Source: JACDEA01 sp963742585 (GTDB lineage: Bacteria > Actinomycetota > Acidimicrobiia > Acidimicrobiales > JACDEA01). From it: DNA of 64,000 bases. The notes under the pieces were generated by a model. It was not told the DNA's origin and did no database searches. It saw nothing but the letters and a program-made list of their open reading frames with translations. The DNA is taken from contig CAVUMI010000009.1 in NCBI GenBank assembly GCA_963742585.1, positions 1,488,001 to 1,552,000 on the forward strand. The letters are read 5' to 3'. Position 1 is the first letter of the stretch. Every line of letters starts with the position of its first letter. The position numbers were made by a program, and so were the translations under genes. Of this stretch, positions 9,644 to 17,819 are shown one piece after another.

Positions 9644-10473
9644 TAACGGCCAGCGGCTTTCAGCGGTCGAGCCCGGCGCACTGCACCCGAGCGATTGATG
9701 GCGGACAGATCGTCGCCTAGGTACGCGCGAACAACTTCGGGGTGATGCACGACGGCTTCGGGTGTTCCCTCGGCGACCACCCGACCCGTCTCGAGGGCAT
9801 ACACCCGCTCGGCCACGCTCATCAGCAATGGCATGTCGTGTTCGATCACGATCAGCGCCGCCCCCGTGCGATCCCGGATCGACGACAGCAACGGCCCCAG
9901 CGCTTCGGCTTCGCGCTGCGCGATCCCGGAGGACGGCTCGTCGAAGAGGATGACGGCCGGGCGCTGCACGAGGAGGCACCCAAGATCAACGATGCGTCGC
10001 GTGCCGGTGGAGAGCTCACGGACGAGCTTGCGGTCGTAGGCGCCGAGCCCGAGCAGGTCGACGATCTCGGTGGCCCGGGCCGTCGCCGCCCGTTCGGCGT
10101 GCCGGGCTGCGGGTGTGCCGGGTACGGCGGCCATCGAGCCGGCGTCGCGCATCTTCAGCTCGGCCGCGGTGCGGAGGGTGTCGATGACCGACAGCGTCGG
10201 GAACAGCCGCGCATCTTGATAGCTGCGACCCAGGCCGGCAGCCGCTCGGCGGTGGGGCCCAAGCCGTGAAACGTCCCGGCCGAGCAACTCGATCGTGCCG
10301 CTGCTCGGGAGCAGGCCGGAAATGCAGTCGAACAGAGTCGTCTTGCCCGCACCGTTGGGTCCGATCAGCCCGACGATCTCCGATGGGGCAACATGAACGC
10401 TGACGTGGTCAAGCGCAACCAGGCCGCCGAACGCGACCGCAACGTCGGTCGCGCTCAACGCCGCACCGGACAT
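9643..10473 (-). CDS. livG: LivG-type ABC transporter ATPase
   Basis: A 276-residue ATPase with Walker A GPNGAGKTT, Q-loop region LGRSYQDARLFP, signature STGTRRIVDLG, Walker B VILFDEPSSGIA and switch His in VIEHDMPLLM. The longer Q-loop to signature stretch and the C-terminal extension are typical of LivG rather than LivF. Longer in-frame starts up to 10692 lie inside the divergent regulator gene, so the ATG at 10473 is preferred; it opens the expected MSGAALSATDVAVAFGG. It is the first gene of the five-gene operon reading down to 3288 and is divided from the ROK repressor by only 25 bases. Confidence 0.9.
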   Translation of the reverse strand: MSGAALSATDVAVAFGGLVALDHVSVHVAPSEIVGLIGPNGAGKTTLFDCISGLLPSSGTIELLGRDVSRLGPHRRAAAGLGRSYQDARLFPTLSVIDTLRTAAELKMRDAGSMAAVPGTPAARHAERAATARATEIVDLLGLGAYDRKLVRELSTGTRRIVDLGCLLVQRPAVILFDEPSSGIAQREAEALGPLLSSIRDRTGAALIVIEHDMPLLMSVAERVYALETGRVVAEGTPEAVVHHPEVVRAYLGDDLSAINRSGAVRRARPLKAAGR

Positions 10474-10498
10474 GGATTTGTAAATTAAGGTTGCATAT
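10474..10498. promoter_or_regulatory. Shared AT-rich divergent promoter/operator, livG operon and ROK repressor
   Basis: The 25 bases between two divergent start codons are strikingly AT-rich in this GC-rich genome and hold the small symmetric ATTTGTAAAT (10476-10485) followed by TTAAGG and TATAT. Both transcripts must start inside or at the edge of this gap, so both are probably leaderless or nearly so. A ROK regulator bound here could control its own gene and the transporter operon at once. Confidence 0.55.
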
Positions 10499-11710
10499 AT
10501 GGACGTGTCAACGTCTCGAGAAGGGACCACGGCGCTCAATGGCTCCCTCCTGTCCCCGAGCCGGATCGGCGATGTCAACCGATCGCGGGTGCTGCAGGCA
10601 CTGTGCGACCACGGGCCGCTCTCCCGCGCCGAGCTGGCCAAGATGGCCGGGGTCACCCGGGCCACCATCGGAAATATTGCCAACGCGCTCATCGACAGCG
10701 GCCTGGTGGAAGAGCATCAGCCACGCGAAGCCAGCGGCGTGGGCAAGCCAGCGCGGCCGCTGTGGTTCGCGCCCGGCGCCGGATTGTCGGCCGCCGCCGC
10801 CATTACCAGCGGCAGTTTCGACGTGGCCCTGATCGACGCGCGGGGCGACGTACTCGAGGCCGCTGCGGGTGAGTTTGATCCCACCGCGGACAATGACACT
10901 GAACTGCGGGCCCGACTTACGCGGGCGCTCCAATCAGTCATGCCGGCCAACGGGCCCGGCGCGCTGTTGGGTATCGGGTTAGCCATCCCTGGCGTCTGCG
11001 ACACCGAGCGCGGGGTGATCCTCGGTTCCGGACAGGTTCGAGGGTTGCGGGGCGGTGGCCTCGTCCAATCGTTGAGCCGCCGGTTCGACCAGCGGGTCAT
11101 CGTCGACAACGACGCCCGCGCGCAGGCATTGGGTGAGAAGTGGTTCGGCGACGGCCGCGGCGTGCAGTCCTTCGCCTCGGTGCAGACCGGCCATGGCCTC
11201 GGCGTCGGGCTGGTGCTCAACGGCGTCGTCTACCGCGGCAAGCGCGGCGAGGCCGGCGAGGTCGGTCACACCGCGGTCGTTCTCAACGGTGAGCGATGCC
11301 GTTGTGGCCTGGTCGGATGCTGGGAGACGATCGCGAGCCTGCGCTGGCTGCAGCGCGAAGCGCGCCGGCGCCGCATCCGCGGCGCCGGCAATCTCGGCGC
11401 TCGGCAGCTGGTCGCCGCGGCGGCTGAGTCGGCCACCGCCAACGAGCTACTCGACGAATACGCCGATCACCTCGCGATCGGCCTGGCCAACCTCGTGCAA
11501 GTGCTGACGCCTCCACTACTGATCCTCCACGGCGACGTTGTCGGTGGCGGCGAGGTCTTGCGCGAGCGAATCGAGAAGGCAGTCAAGGCGCGGGTGCACG
11601 CCTACCTCCGCGACGAGGTCCGCGTGGTGCTCTCGGAGCTCGACCAGCGGGCCGGCCTCCTCGGCGGTGCCGCGCTGGTGCTGTCCGAGACCTTCAGGCT
11701 GGTGAGCTGA
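10499..11710 (+). CDS. ROK-family transcriptional repressor (NagC/XylR type)
   Basis: A winged helix-turn-helix at about 22-75 (RSRVLQALCDHGPLSRAELA, then MAGVTRATIGNIANALIDSG) is fused to a ROK sugar-binding domain with NDARAQALGE, GHGLGVGLVL and zinc site CRCGLVGCWET. The length, 403 residues, is standard. Such proteins bind sugars or sugar phosphates and release operator DNA. Divergence from the transporter operon, and the ROK kinase inside that operon, make it the likely local regulator, with an amino sugar or its phosphate as inducer; that effector is inference. ATG at 10499. Confidence 0.88.
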   Translation: MDVSTSREGTTALNGSLLSPSRIGDVNRSRVLQALCDHGPLSRAELAKMAGVTRATIGNIANALIDSGLVEEHQPREASGVGKPARPLWFAPGAGLSAAAAITSGSFDVALIDARGDVLEAAAGEFDPTADNDTELRARLTRALQSVMPANGPGALLGIGLAIPGVCDTERGVILGSGQVRGLRGGGLVQSLSRRFDQRVIVDNDARAQALGEKWFGDGRGVQSFASVQTGHGLGVGLVLNGVVYRGKRGEAGEVGHTAVVLNGERCRCGLVGCWETIASLRWLQREARRRRIRGAGNLGARQLVAAAAESATANELLDEYADHLAIGLANLVQVLTPPLLILHGDVVGGGEVLRERIEKAVKARVHAYLRDEVRVVLSELDQRAGLLGGAALVLSETFRLVS

Positions 11711-11713
11711 GGG

Positions 11714-12838
11714 ATGCTCCATGCCGGCTTCGGGCGGGCGACGATAACCCCTGACGTTCCGGTTGCGCTCGCCGGCTTCGGCGATCGCACCGCGCCCGCG
11801 GACGCGGTCCACGACGACCTCGAGGTTCGCGCGGTGCTCTTCGCCAACGACGCCGGCGCCCGGCTGTGTCTTCTCGTGTTCGACCTCCTCGGCATGTCGC
11901 GTGATGCATCGAACGCGATCCGGACCGCGGTGGCCGAAGACCTGGCGATCGACCCCGCGGCGGTGCTGCCCGCCTGCATCCATACGCACAGCGGGCCCAG
12001 TGCGATCACGGGTAGCGAGGCGCTGGGGTGGGTCATCCCGCCCGACTACACCGCGGCGCTCACTGCTGCAGCTCGTACTGCAGCGAGCGCGGCCAGTGTC
12101 GCGGCCGAGCCGGCCTCGCTGCACTTCGCCCGTATGCCATTGCCCGAAGGACTGTCGGTCAACCGGCGCGGCTTGCCCTATGACCCCTGGTTCGCCGCCC
12201 TGTCGGCGCGCCGACCTGACGGCAGTGTGGTCGGCACCGTTGCCAACCTCGGCGTGCATCCGGTGAGCTTGGGTCCGACGTGGCTCCAGATTTCCTCCGA
12301 CTACGTCGGCCCGTTCCGTACCGCGCTGGAAGCGGGTATGGGCGGCGACGCGGTGTTGCTCCAGGCCGGTCTCGGTGACGTGAACCCGCCCGATGAACGC
12401 TGGGCCGATCCCGAGCACCCCGAGTTCGGCGCGACTGCGGCGCTGGGTCAGGACGTCGCCGCCGCCGTCGCGCAGCTCCTCGGCAGCGCACAGCCGATCG
12501 ACGGCGATGAGCTCGTCGCGACCGCACGGTGGATCACGGTGCCGGTGGGAACCACGCCGCTCGCCGCGCTCACCGGCACGGGTCCGACGCTGGAGGTGGA
12601 GCTCGTCGAGTGGCGAATCGGCGAGTTGACGGTCGTCGCGGTTCCCGGCGAGCCCTTTCACGCGCTGGTCAACCAGATCGATGCCGCCCGACCGGGCCCG
12701 GTACTCATCGCCGCGCTGGCGCCCGTCTGGCAGGGGTACCTCCCGGTGCCCTTCGGCGAGGGATACGAGGAGACCGTGTCCTACGGAGCCGAAGCGGTGG
12801 CCGCCATGGCCGACGCGCTCACGGCAGTGGAGGCGTGA
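11714..12838 (+). CDS. Neutral/alkaline ceramidase-like hydrolase (N-terminal domain only)
   Basis: Resembles the zinc amidase domain of neutral/alkaline ceramidases: GFGRATITPDVPVALAGFG at the start, THSGP at about residues 96-100, NLGVHPVSLG near 180 and a GDVNP motif. At 374 residues it lacks the C-terminal domain of full-length ceramidases and has no signal peptide. Proteins of this short class are common in sugar-catabolic gene sets and may act on small N-acylated compounds rather than ceramides. It starts 4 bases after the ROK repressor and overlaps the aminotransferase as GTGA, so all three form one operon. Confidence 0.75.
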   Translation: MLHAGFGRATITPDVPVALAGFGDRTAPADAVHDDLEVRAVLFANDAGARLCLLVFDLLGMSRDASNAIRTAVAEDLAIDPAAVLPACIHTHSGPSAITGSEALGWVIPPDYTAALTAAARTAASAASVAAEPASLHFARMPLPEGLSVNRRGLPYDPWFAALSARRPDGSVVGTVANLGVHPVSLGPTWLQISSDYVGPFRTALEAGMGGDAVLLQAGLGDVNPPDERWADPEHPEFGATAALGQDVAAAVAQLLGSAQPIDGDELVATARWITVPVGTTPLAALTGTGPTLEVELVEWRIGELTVVAVPGEPFHALVNQIDAARPGPVLIAALAPVWQGYLPVPFGEGYEETVSYGAEAVAAMADALTAVEA

Positions 12839-14100
12839 GCACCACCACGGCACTGGCGATCGACGGCGGCACGCCCGTCCGTACGGCGTTCCCGCCACTG
12901 GGCAAAGGCGTCGCCGTTCTCGGCCCGGAGGAACGAGCGGCGGTGTTGGAGGTCCTCGAGAGCCGCTCGCTGTTCCGGTATTACGGCCCACAGTTCCTCG
13001 GTCGCACCGCGGCGTTCGAGGCCGCGGTGGCCACCTACGTCGGCGCCGAGTACGCGGTGGCCACCTCGAGCGGCACCGCCGCGCTGCGCACCGCGCTGGC
13101 CGCTCTCGGCGTGGGGTGCGGTGACGAGGTGATCGTCCCCGCCTTCACGTTCATTGCCAGCATCAACGCCATCGTCGTGAGCGGCGCGGTTCCCGTGTTC
13201 GCCGAGATCGACGACACGCTCAACATCGACGCCGGCGACGTCGCCACCAAGATCACCGATCGCACGGTCGCGGTGATGCCGGTCCACCTCGAGAACGTCG
13301 CCTGCGACATGGACGGGCTGCTGGCCGTCACGTCGGCGCGCGGCATTCCCGTTCTCGAGGACACCGCGCAGTCGATCGGTGCCACCTACAACGGCCGGGC
13401 GCTCGGGAGCATCGGCGACATCGGCGCATACTCGCTGCAACTCGAGAAGAACATCACCGCGGGCGAAGGTGGCGTCGTGGTTACGAGCGACGAGCGCCTG
13501 TTCCAGCGGGCGGCGCGCTACCAGGATCAGGGCGGCCAGTTTTTCACCAGCCATGGCGGCGGCCGGGGCGAGGAGCTGGCCGAGCCGTTCGTGGGCGAGA
13601 ACCTGCGCATGACGGAGTTGGCCGCGGCGATTGCCGGCGTGCAACTCACCAAGCTCGACGGTCTCTTGGCCGCGATGCGACACAACCACACGCGCATCCT
13701 CGCCGCAGTGGGCGACGTAGACGGTTTGGAGCGACGCCGCGTGCCCGACCCCGCCGGGGACGGAGGATCGAGCGTCACCTGGTTCGCGCCATCGCCGGAT
13801 ATCGCCACCCGCTTCGTGGCCGCGTTGCGCGCCGAGCGCATCCCGTCGGCGCAGATGTACAACGGGCTGCCGGTGTACGCCACGCCGGCGATACTCGAAC
13901 GCCGGACGGCGTCGGGCAAGGGCGGCCCGTGGAACTGCGCCGAGCATCCCGCGAGGGTCGAGTACCGCATGGGAATGTGCCCCCGCACCGAGGACCTCGC
14001 GGCACGTTCGGTCACGGTCGGCGTGGGCCCCGCCTACACCGACGACGACTGCGACGACGTCGCTGCGGGGATTCTCAAGGTCGCCGCCGCGCTTCTCTAG
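12835..14100 (+). CDS. DegT/DnrJ/EryC1/StrS-family PLP aminotransferase
   Basis: Fold-type I PLP enzyme of the sugar aminotransferase family: SSGTAALRTAL phosphate loop at 79-89, VPAFTFIASINA at 101-112, cofactor-binding Asp in LEDTAQS (D176) and Schiff-base Lys in LEKNITAGEGG (K205). Length is 421 residues. The in-frame region upstream belongs to the ceramidase gene, so the GTG at 12835 overlapping its stop is taken as start. Members transfer amino groups to keto sugars or cyclitols such as 2-deoxy-scyllo-inosose. With neighbouring amino-sugar genes it may run in the catabolic direction, but the substrate cannot be read from sequence. Confidence 0.85.
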   Translation: MSTTTALAIDGGTPVRTAFPPLGKGVAVLGPEERAAVLEVLESRSLFRYYGPQFLGRTAAFEAAVATYVGAEYAVATSSGTAALRTALAALGVGCGDEVIVPAFTFIASINAIVVSGAVPVFAEIDDTLNIDAGDVATKITDRTVAVMPVHLENVACDMDGLLAVTSARGIPVLEDTAQSIGATYNGRALGSIGDIGAYSLQLEKNITAGEGGVVVTSDERLFQRAARYQDQGGQFFTSHGGGRGEELAEPFVGENLRMTELAAAIAGVQLTKLDGLLAAMRHNHTRILAAVGDVDGLERRRVPDPAGDGGSSVTWFAPSPDIATRFVAALRAERIPSAQMYNGLPVYATPAILERRTASGKGGPWNCAEHPARVEYRMGMCPRTEDLAARSVTVGVGPAYTDDDCDDVAAGILKVAAALL

Positions 14101-14204
14101 CGGCGTGGTGGCTCGGGACCAGCGCCACGCGATATTGCCCGCCATCGAGCGGGTGATCGGCACCCCGCGAGAGAACGCGAAATCCCTGGTCAGAGCGCTA
14201 AGGG

Positions 14205-14229
14205 GGGTGTTACACCCTCTCTGTACGAT
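14205..14229 (+). promoter_or_regulatory. Leaderless promoter with palindromic -35 region before DUF222-HNH gene
   Basis: A -10 box TACGAT (14224-14229) lies 7 bases before the ATG at 14237, fitting a leaderless transcript. The -35 position is occupied by the perfect inverted repeat GGGTGT-t-ACACCC (14205-14217), which could be a repressor site. Confidence 0.5.
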
Positions 14230-14236
14230 CGGCGCC

Positions 14237-15413
14237 ATGGCGCAAGCCACCTACGCCGGCTACTCAGATGACGACCTGGTCGCCACTATCGGCCAGCTGC
14301 ACGCGGCCGAATCCGCGACGCGGCGCGAGCTGTGCCGGGTCATCGCCGAATACGAGCGACGCGAGGCCTATTATACCGACGGCGCCCGCACCATGGCCGA
14401 CTGGCTGGTGGCCCGCTTCGGTATGACCCACCGCAGCGCGGTGGAACTGGCCAAGGTGGCCGCTGAGCTCGAGAGCCTGCCCGCGCTCGCCGGGACCCTG
14501 GCCGAGGGACGCCTGGGCTGGGACCAGGCCGCGGCGGCGGCGTCCTTGGCCACGCCGGAGACCGACGAGCAAGTTGCCCATGACGCGCCGGGGATGACCG
14601 CGGCGGAGCTGCGCGCCCGGGCCCGCCGCAGCGCCCACCGAGAAGGAGACGCCGAGACCAACCACCGCCGGCGCAGTCTGCGGCTGTGGTGGGAGCGCGA
14701 CCGCCAGAACCTGCACCTCAGTGGCCAGGTCCCGGCGCTGGCCAGTGCGGTGATCGAGACCGCACTGCGGCGCATCGCCGAGGCCTTCCCGCCCGATCCG
14801 GCCAACGGGCTCTATGAGTCGATCGATGCCCGCATGGCCGATGCCCTCGAGGCGCTGGCCTCGACCGCCTTGGCCACCGACGCCGATGGCGACCGGGCAT
14901 GCGTTGTCATCCACATCGAGGCCGAGGACCTCTTCATCGGTGGGCCCGGTGAGCTCGAGGACGGCGGGATGGTTTCCGCTTCAGAGCTCCTCGCCGCGAG
15001 TTGTGACGCCGCGGTGGCCTTCGTCGCCGGGGCGCGAGGGCACACCGGTCGGGATCGGGCGCAAGGGTCGCACCGTGCCCCGCTGGCTCTTCCGCCTGCT
15101 CAAGCGGCGCGACCGGGGCTGCCGGTTCCGGGGTTGTGGGCGCACCCGGTGGGTCCATGCGCATCACATCATCCACTGGGCGAACGGCGGGGCCACCGAC
15201 CTCGAGAACCTGGTGCTGCTGTGTAGCTATCACCACCGGGCCGTGCACCGCATGGGCCTGGGCATCGAGGGCAACCTCTCAGGCGAGATCCGCTTCATCC
15301 GCCGTGACGGCTGGGCGCTTCCGGCCACCGGTCCACCGGCGATGGAACCCGACACCCGCGAATGGATCGCCCGCTGGCTACCACCTGCCGTGCCAATGCC
15401 GTCGCGGACGTGA
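14237..15413 (+). CDS. DUF222 and HNH endonuclease protein (13E12-repeat family), frameshifted
   Basis: The first frame (ATG 14237) encodes the helical DUF222 domain typical of the actinobacterial 13E12 family (ARTMADWLVARFGM, GMTAAELRARARR). It is lost near 15035. The HNH nuclease domain continues in another frame to 15413, with RRDRGCRFRGCGRTRWVHAH and HHIIHWANGGATDLENLVLL followed by CSYHHRAVH, all zinc and catalytic residues intact. A single indel at GCGAGGGCACACC restores one protein of about 390 residues. These genes occur in many copies in actinobacteria and may be mobile; their role is unclear. An assembly error or a true pseudogene are both possible. Confidence 0.78.
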
Positions 15414-15429
15414 GAGCTGCGGCGACGAA

Positions 15430-15910
15430 TTACGCGGCGGGGGCGGACCTGGTGAGCGGGACCTCGGCGGCGAGGGTGCCGGCGTCCCAGCGCACGCGCG
15501 TATCGGGATTGAGCGCGCGTACCAGCGAGACCACAGGACGGTTGTCGCCCAGCATCGATGCGGTGAACGTCGTGACACCACGGTGGCGCGCCCGCGCCGC
15601 CAACTCATTGAGCAGCTCCGTCGCGACATGGTGGCGCTGCCACGCTGTCCTCGACCACAACGGCGATCTCGGCCGCGTCGACGCGATCCTTGGCGCGGTC
15701 ATAACGCGCCACCGCGATGATCTCGTCGTCGACGACGGCGACAACCGCATCGCGGTCCCAGTGATCGACGGTGGCCAAGTGCTCGAGCACCGACCGTCGC
15801 GGCCGCGCCACCGGCGAGAAGAAGCGGCGGTAGACCGTCTCCGGTGAAAGCCGGAAGAACATGCGCTCCAGCCGGTCGACGTCGTCGGGCTCGATCTGGC
15901 GGGTGATCAC
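15430..15910 (-). CDS. GNAT-family N-acetyltransferase, frameshifted
   Basis: The GTG at 15910 overlaps the upstream MFS stop as GTGA and gives a typical GNAT start (ITRQIEPDDVDRLERMFFRL) through AKDRVDAAEIAVVVEDS. Near 15645 the frame breaks. The acetyl-CoA-binding half (WQRHHVATELLNELAARARH, then MLGDNRPVVSLV) continues in another frame to the stop at 15430. Together they form a normal domain of about 160 residues, resembling the GNAT modules of Pat-type protein acetyltransferases. Substrate unknown. It is the last gene of the murT-gatD-MFS operon. Confidence 0.72.
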
Positions 15911-17103
15911 GCCTGTTCCAACGCCGGCGGCGCTGGAACAATTCGATCTGCGGGCGTGACGTTTGCCACGCCCCGCAGCCCGTCGGCAACGGCCTCGGGT
16001 GATCGCAGCCCCACCCACGTGAGGGAGCCGACGGCGCAAACCGGTACGAATAGCAGGATTCCCACCGTGGCCGCGTCGCTACCGCCACCAAGGACAAGAA
16101 CCGCGCCAAACGCGGCCGACGCCCCGAGCGTGACCCAACGGGGCACCGCGTCGGCCAGCACGGCCCGTGTGCCGAGCGCCATGAACGGAACCATCACCGA
16201 GATTGCCAACGCGCCGACGAAGAGTGCGGCGACCGCCAGTGCGACTGATGTAACCGTCATCGCCAGCGCCAGCGCGGCAAAGCCGACGAACACCACTGCG
16301 GTGATCGCGACACCGAGTGATTGCGCGGTGTATGTGCGTCCACCCGCCATGCGCCGGCTCATCATCAAGTTGGCCACGACACCGGCCAGCTCGGCCGCGG
16401 CAATGAGGCCGGCCCGAGCGAGGATGCTCATGTGCAGGTGCGTGCCGAGATGCGCGAACACCACGACATAGATCGGGAACTCCGTCAGCGACGCAGCCGT
16501 GACCAGCGCGATGGCCAGCCGGCCGCCGGGCACCGCCCCCAATCGACCGAGCACGACATCCATCTCGTCGTCGGTATCGGTCGTGGTACCGATCTTGATC
16601 GTCGTGAGCGCGATCGCGCCCGCGACGACCGCCATCACGAGAAAGATCGATTGCCAAGAGATCACGTAGGCCAACCCGGCGACGACCAGCGGTACCACCG
16701 CGTTGCCCAATCGTCCGGCCAACCGGTGAGTCTCGCGATCAGGCGGTGCCAACAACCTGCGGTGGGCGCTGAGCACGCTGGTGCCCGCCGCGCCGTACGC
16801 CAGCAATCCTCCGGCAACTGCGCCGCTGGCCGCTATGCCTCCCACTGCGAGAGCTCCGGCACGCGCCGCGGCTCCCACTTGCGTCACGCGGCGCGCCCGG
16901 CCGCGCCGGACCAGCCGCTCCACTACGGCGGCTGCGGTCACGAATCCGACCCCGCGCAAGATCCCGATGGCGGCCAGGTGATTGGTCGACGCGTGCAGCC
17001 CGCGAGCGATCTCCGGCGCCAGCACCACGAACGCGTAGCCGTGCAGCTGGTCGACCGATATGACCGCACTCAAGCGGGCGACCGTCCCCCCGGGCGATCT
17101 CAA
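15907..17103 (-). CDS. MFS transporter
   Basis: Twelve-helix major facilitator of about 398 residues, with paired hydrophobic segments throughout and a basic loop RRGRARR after the second helix. The most economical start is TTG at 17103, which overlaps the gatD stop in ATTGA; the first residues LRSPGGTVARLSAV then lead into the first helix. The upstream open frame lies inside gatD. It is coupled to gatD and to the GNAT gene. Substrate unknown; an efflux role is common for this class. Confidence 0.75.
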   Translation of the reverse strand: MRSPGGTVARLSAVISVDQLHGYAFVVLAPEIARGLHASTNHLAAIGILRGVGFVTAAAVVERLVRRGRARRVTQVGAAARAGALAVGGIAASGAVAGGLLAYGAAGTSVLSAHRRLLAPPDRETHRLAGRLGNAVVPLVVAGLAYVISWQSIFLVMAVVAGAIALTTIKIGTTTDTDDEMDVVLGRLGAVPGGRLAIALVTAASLTEFPIYVVVFAHLGTHLHMSILARAGLIAAAELAGVVANLMMSRRMAGGRTYTAQSLGVAITAVVFVGFAALALAMTVTSVALAVAALFVGALAISVMVPFMALGTRAVLADAVPRWVTLGASAAFGAVLVLGGGSDAATVGILLFVPVCAVGSLTWVGLRSPEAVADGLRGVANVTPADRIVPAPPALEQA

Positions 17104-17819
17104 TGTGGAGCGTCCATGACCACCTTGGCCGCCGCCCGCTCGAGCGTGTCGTCGAGCGGATCGAGTTTCTCGGTTTCGTAACGCCTGCGCATGGCCGTGA
17201 GGATCAGGTGATCGGCGAACGCCGGGTTGCGAGGCAGTACCGGGCCATGCAGGTAGGTGCCGTGCACGTTGTGGTGGATCGCACCCTCGAGCTTGTCGGT
17301 GGCGTTGTTGCCGCTGCCCTTGACGACCTGGCCGAGCGGGGACTGACCCGGGTCGAGCGTGGTCTGGCCGCTGTGATTCTCGAACCCGACCATCGGGCCC
17401 CACGGGCTGTCGATGGTGACGTTGCCGATGAGCCGCTGAGTCGAGCCGACGGTGTCGGCCTTGAACACGGCGATGCCCGGTATCTCATGTCCCTCGAGGG
17501 TGAGGAAGTGTCGTCCGAACAGTTGATACGTGCCGCACACCAGCAGCATCACGACGCCGGCCTCCGCGGCTTCGAGCAAGCCGGCACCGCGCGATTGCAA
17601 ATCGTGCCCCACCGACATCTGGCCGCGGTCCTGCCCACCCCCAGAGAACAGGATGTCGGTACTCAGCGGATCGAACGGCTCCCCTACACCCACCTCGACC
17701 ACCGTGGGCGTGATGCCGCGCCACTCCATCCGCCGGCAGAGGCTGAGCACGTTGCCGCGGTCCCCGTAAATGTTCATCTCCACCGGATACAGGTGGGTGA
17801 TGGTCAGCGACGTGCTCAT
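17100..17819 (-). CDS. gatD: Lipid II isoglutaminyl synthase, glutamine amidotransferase subunit
   Basis: CobB/CobQ-type class I glutamine amidotransferase of 239 residues that feeds ammonia to MurT, which amidates the D-glutamate of lipid II. Nucleophile C95 lies in LLVCGTYQLFG and the active-site His in HGTYLHGP (H191), close to the positions known in the Gram-positive enzyme. The front has the subfamily motif LYPVEMNIYGDRGN. ATG 17819 overlaps the murT stop as ATGA, the usual arrangement. Confidence 0.92.
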   Translation of the reverse strand: MSTSLTITHLYPVEMNIYGDRGNVLSLCRRMEWRGITPTVVEVGVGEPFDPLSTDILFSGGGQDRGQMSVGHDLQSRGAGLLEAAEAGVVMLLVCGTYQLFGRHFLTLEGHEIPGIAVFKADTVGSTQRLIGNVTIDSPWGPMVGFENHSGQTTLDPGQSPLGQVVKGSGNNATDKLEGAIHHNVHGTYLHGPVLPRNPAFADHLILTAMRRRYETEKLDPLDDTLERAAAKVVMDAPH

